The translations under genes were made by a program, and so were the position numbers. Positions 27,236-27,640 of a stretch of 27,640 bases of DNA are shown here, one piece after another. How positions within the stretch are numbered: position 1 is the first letter of the stretch; each line of letters starts with the position of its first letter. Source of the DNA: Chara braunii (Eukaryota > Streptophyta > Charophyceae > Charales > Characeae); assembly GCA_003427395.1 (NCBI GenBank), contig BFEA01000740.1, forward strand, positions 458,180 to 485,819. The letters are read 5' to 3'. The notes below the pieces were generated by a model. That model saw only the letters and a program-made list of their open reading frames with translations. It was not told the origin of the DNA and did no database searches.

Positions 27236-27640
27236 GGGAACTCGTTTATGACAGGATAACCTGTCATAAATTGCGTTCTCCTTCATTTTGGTTATTAAAT
27301 GAAAAATGGAGGACTTCGTCTGCGGCAGGGGAACCTGTCTTGATCAGAGTTTGCCTTCAATCCTTGAGGGGTATATCTGCGGCAGAGCAATCTGTCTTGA
27401 TCAGACTTCCTTTCAAAGATTAATTGAGAGCAGTTCGTCTGCAGCAGGAAAACCTGTCTTGATCAGCGTTTTGTTCTCAACTTGAGGTGGAGAGGAACTT
27501 GTCTGCGGCAGGGAAACCTGTCTTGATCGGCATTTTCTTCTGAGAGAGAGAAGAGTTCATTTGCGGCGGGATAACCGTCTTGATCAGTGTTCTCTTCTAA
27601 AATAGAGGAACTTGTCTGCGGCAGGGAAACCTGTCTAGAT
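27236..27640 (+). repeat. Tandem repeat, period about 60 bp, seven units, running off the window
   Basis: The core CTGCGGCAGGGAAACCTGTC followed by TTGATCAG recurs with its TGCGGCAGG word at about 27321, 27378, 27440, 27504, 27562 and 27617. A diverged first unit has TATGACAGG (27247). Spacing varies from 55 to 74 bp. The first unit is a perfect hairpin with 11-bp arms (27245-27270). In later units only CAGG...CCTG is kept, so the stem weakens along the array. Such arrays are known in the non-coding part of some plant gypsy elements. Confidence 0.75.

Noticed and set aside
27236-27640. CRISPR array
   Set aside because: Repeat kernels are imperfect, spacers are themselves similar and variable in length, and the context is a eukaryotic retrotransposon.

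Overview
This is a repeat-rich stretch of a eukaryotic nuclear genome. There is no operon structure. The sequence has long poly(A)/poly(T) tracts, TATA boxes, microsatellites, an 85-N assembly gap, LINE and SINE debris, and an LTR retrotransposon whose primer-binding site fits tRNA-Asp, as is common in plant Ty3/gypsy elements. A plant-mitochondrial-type tRNA-Ser(UGA) and RY-like CATGCATG boxes beside TATA boxes also point to the green lineage. My best guess is a charophyte alga such as Chara, but that is inference. I see no conventional host gene; the intact reading frames belong to mobile elements.

Layout. About 13 kb of the first 19 kb consists of six copies of one terminal-inverted-repeat element (ends GTGACG...CGTCAC, about 2.3-2.8 kb), which I do not recognise: copy 0 (1-582, minus, partial), A1 (1865-4333, plus), E (4618-7393, minus), CD (11569-16611, minus), B (12766-15473, plus, inserted inside CD) and A2 (16695-about 19042, minus). 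Each full copy has a TATA promoter, a long untranslated or intronic stretch and, near its 3' end, a gene for a small protein. The shared core of that protein runs from a GFVxI..T.FPP segment through LLP and PW to PYWP/PHWP and a CxxC pair. No transposase is visible. A1, B and the CD copy have open reading frames; E has a nonsense codon and A2 is frameshifted. A1 sits inside a decayed LINE ORF2 fragment. The stretch 583-922 holds the tRNA, and 7394-11568 holds short inverted-repeat elements, poly(T) tracts and a gap.

From 19.05 to 21.43 kb the DNA is packed with perfect short stem-loops. A tRNA-headed SINE with a 48-A tail lies within it. It ends in a TATA box followed by three abutting hairpins and a tandem array of GC-rich hairpin units (to about 21.9 kb). 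The stretch 22.4-23.4 kb carries isolated single Ns, and no gene can be called there.

From about 24.33 kb to the end lies part of an LTR retrotransposon: an LTR end, a primer-binding site, two tandem homologous Gag-like genes (the first frameshifted), about 850 bp without a coding region, and a roughly 60-bp tandem repeat running off the window. No protease, reverse transcriptase or integrase frame follows the gag genes inside the window, so the element may be non-autonomous.
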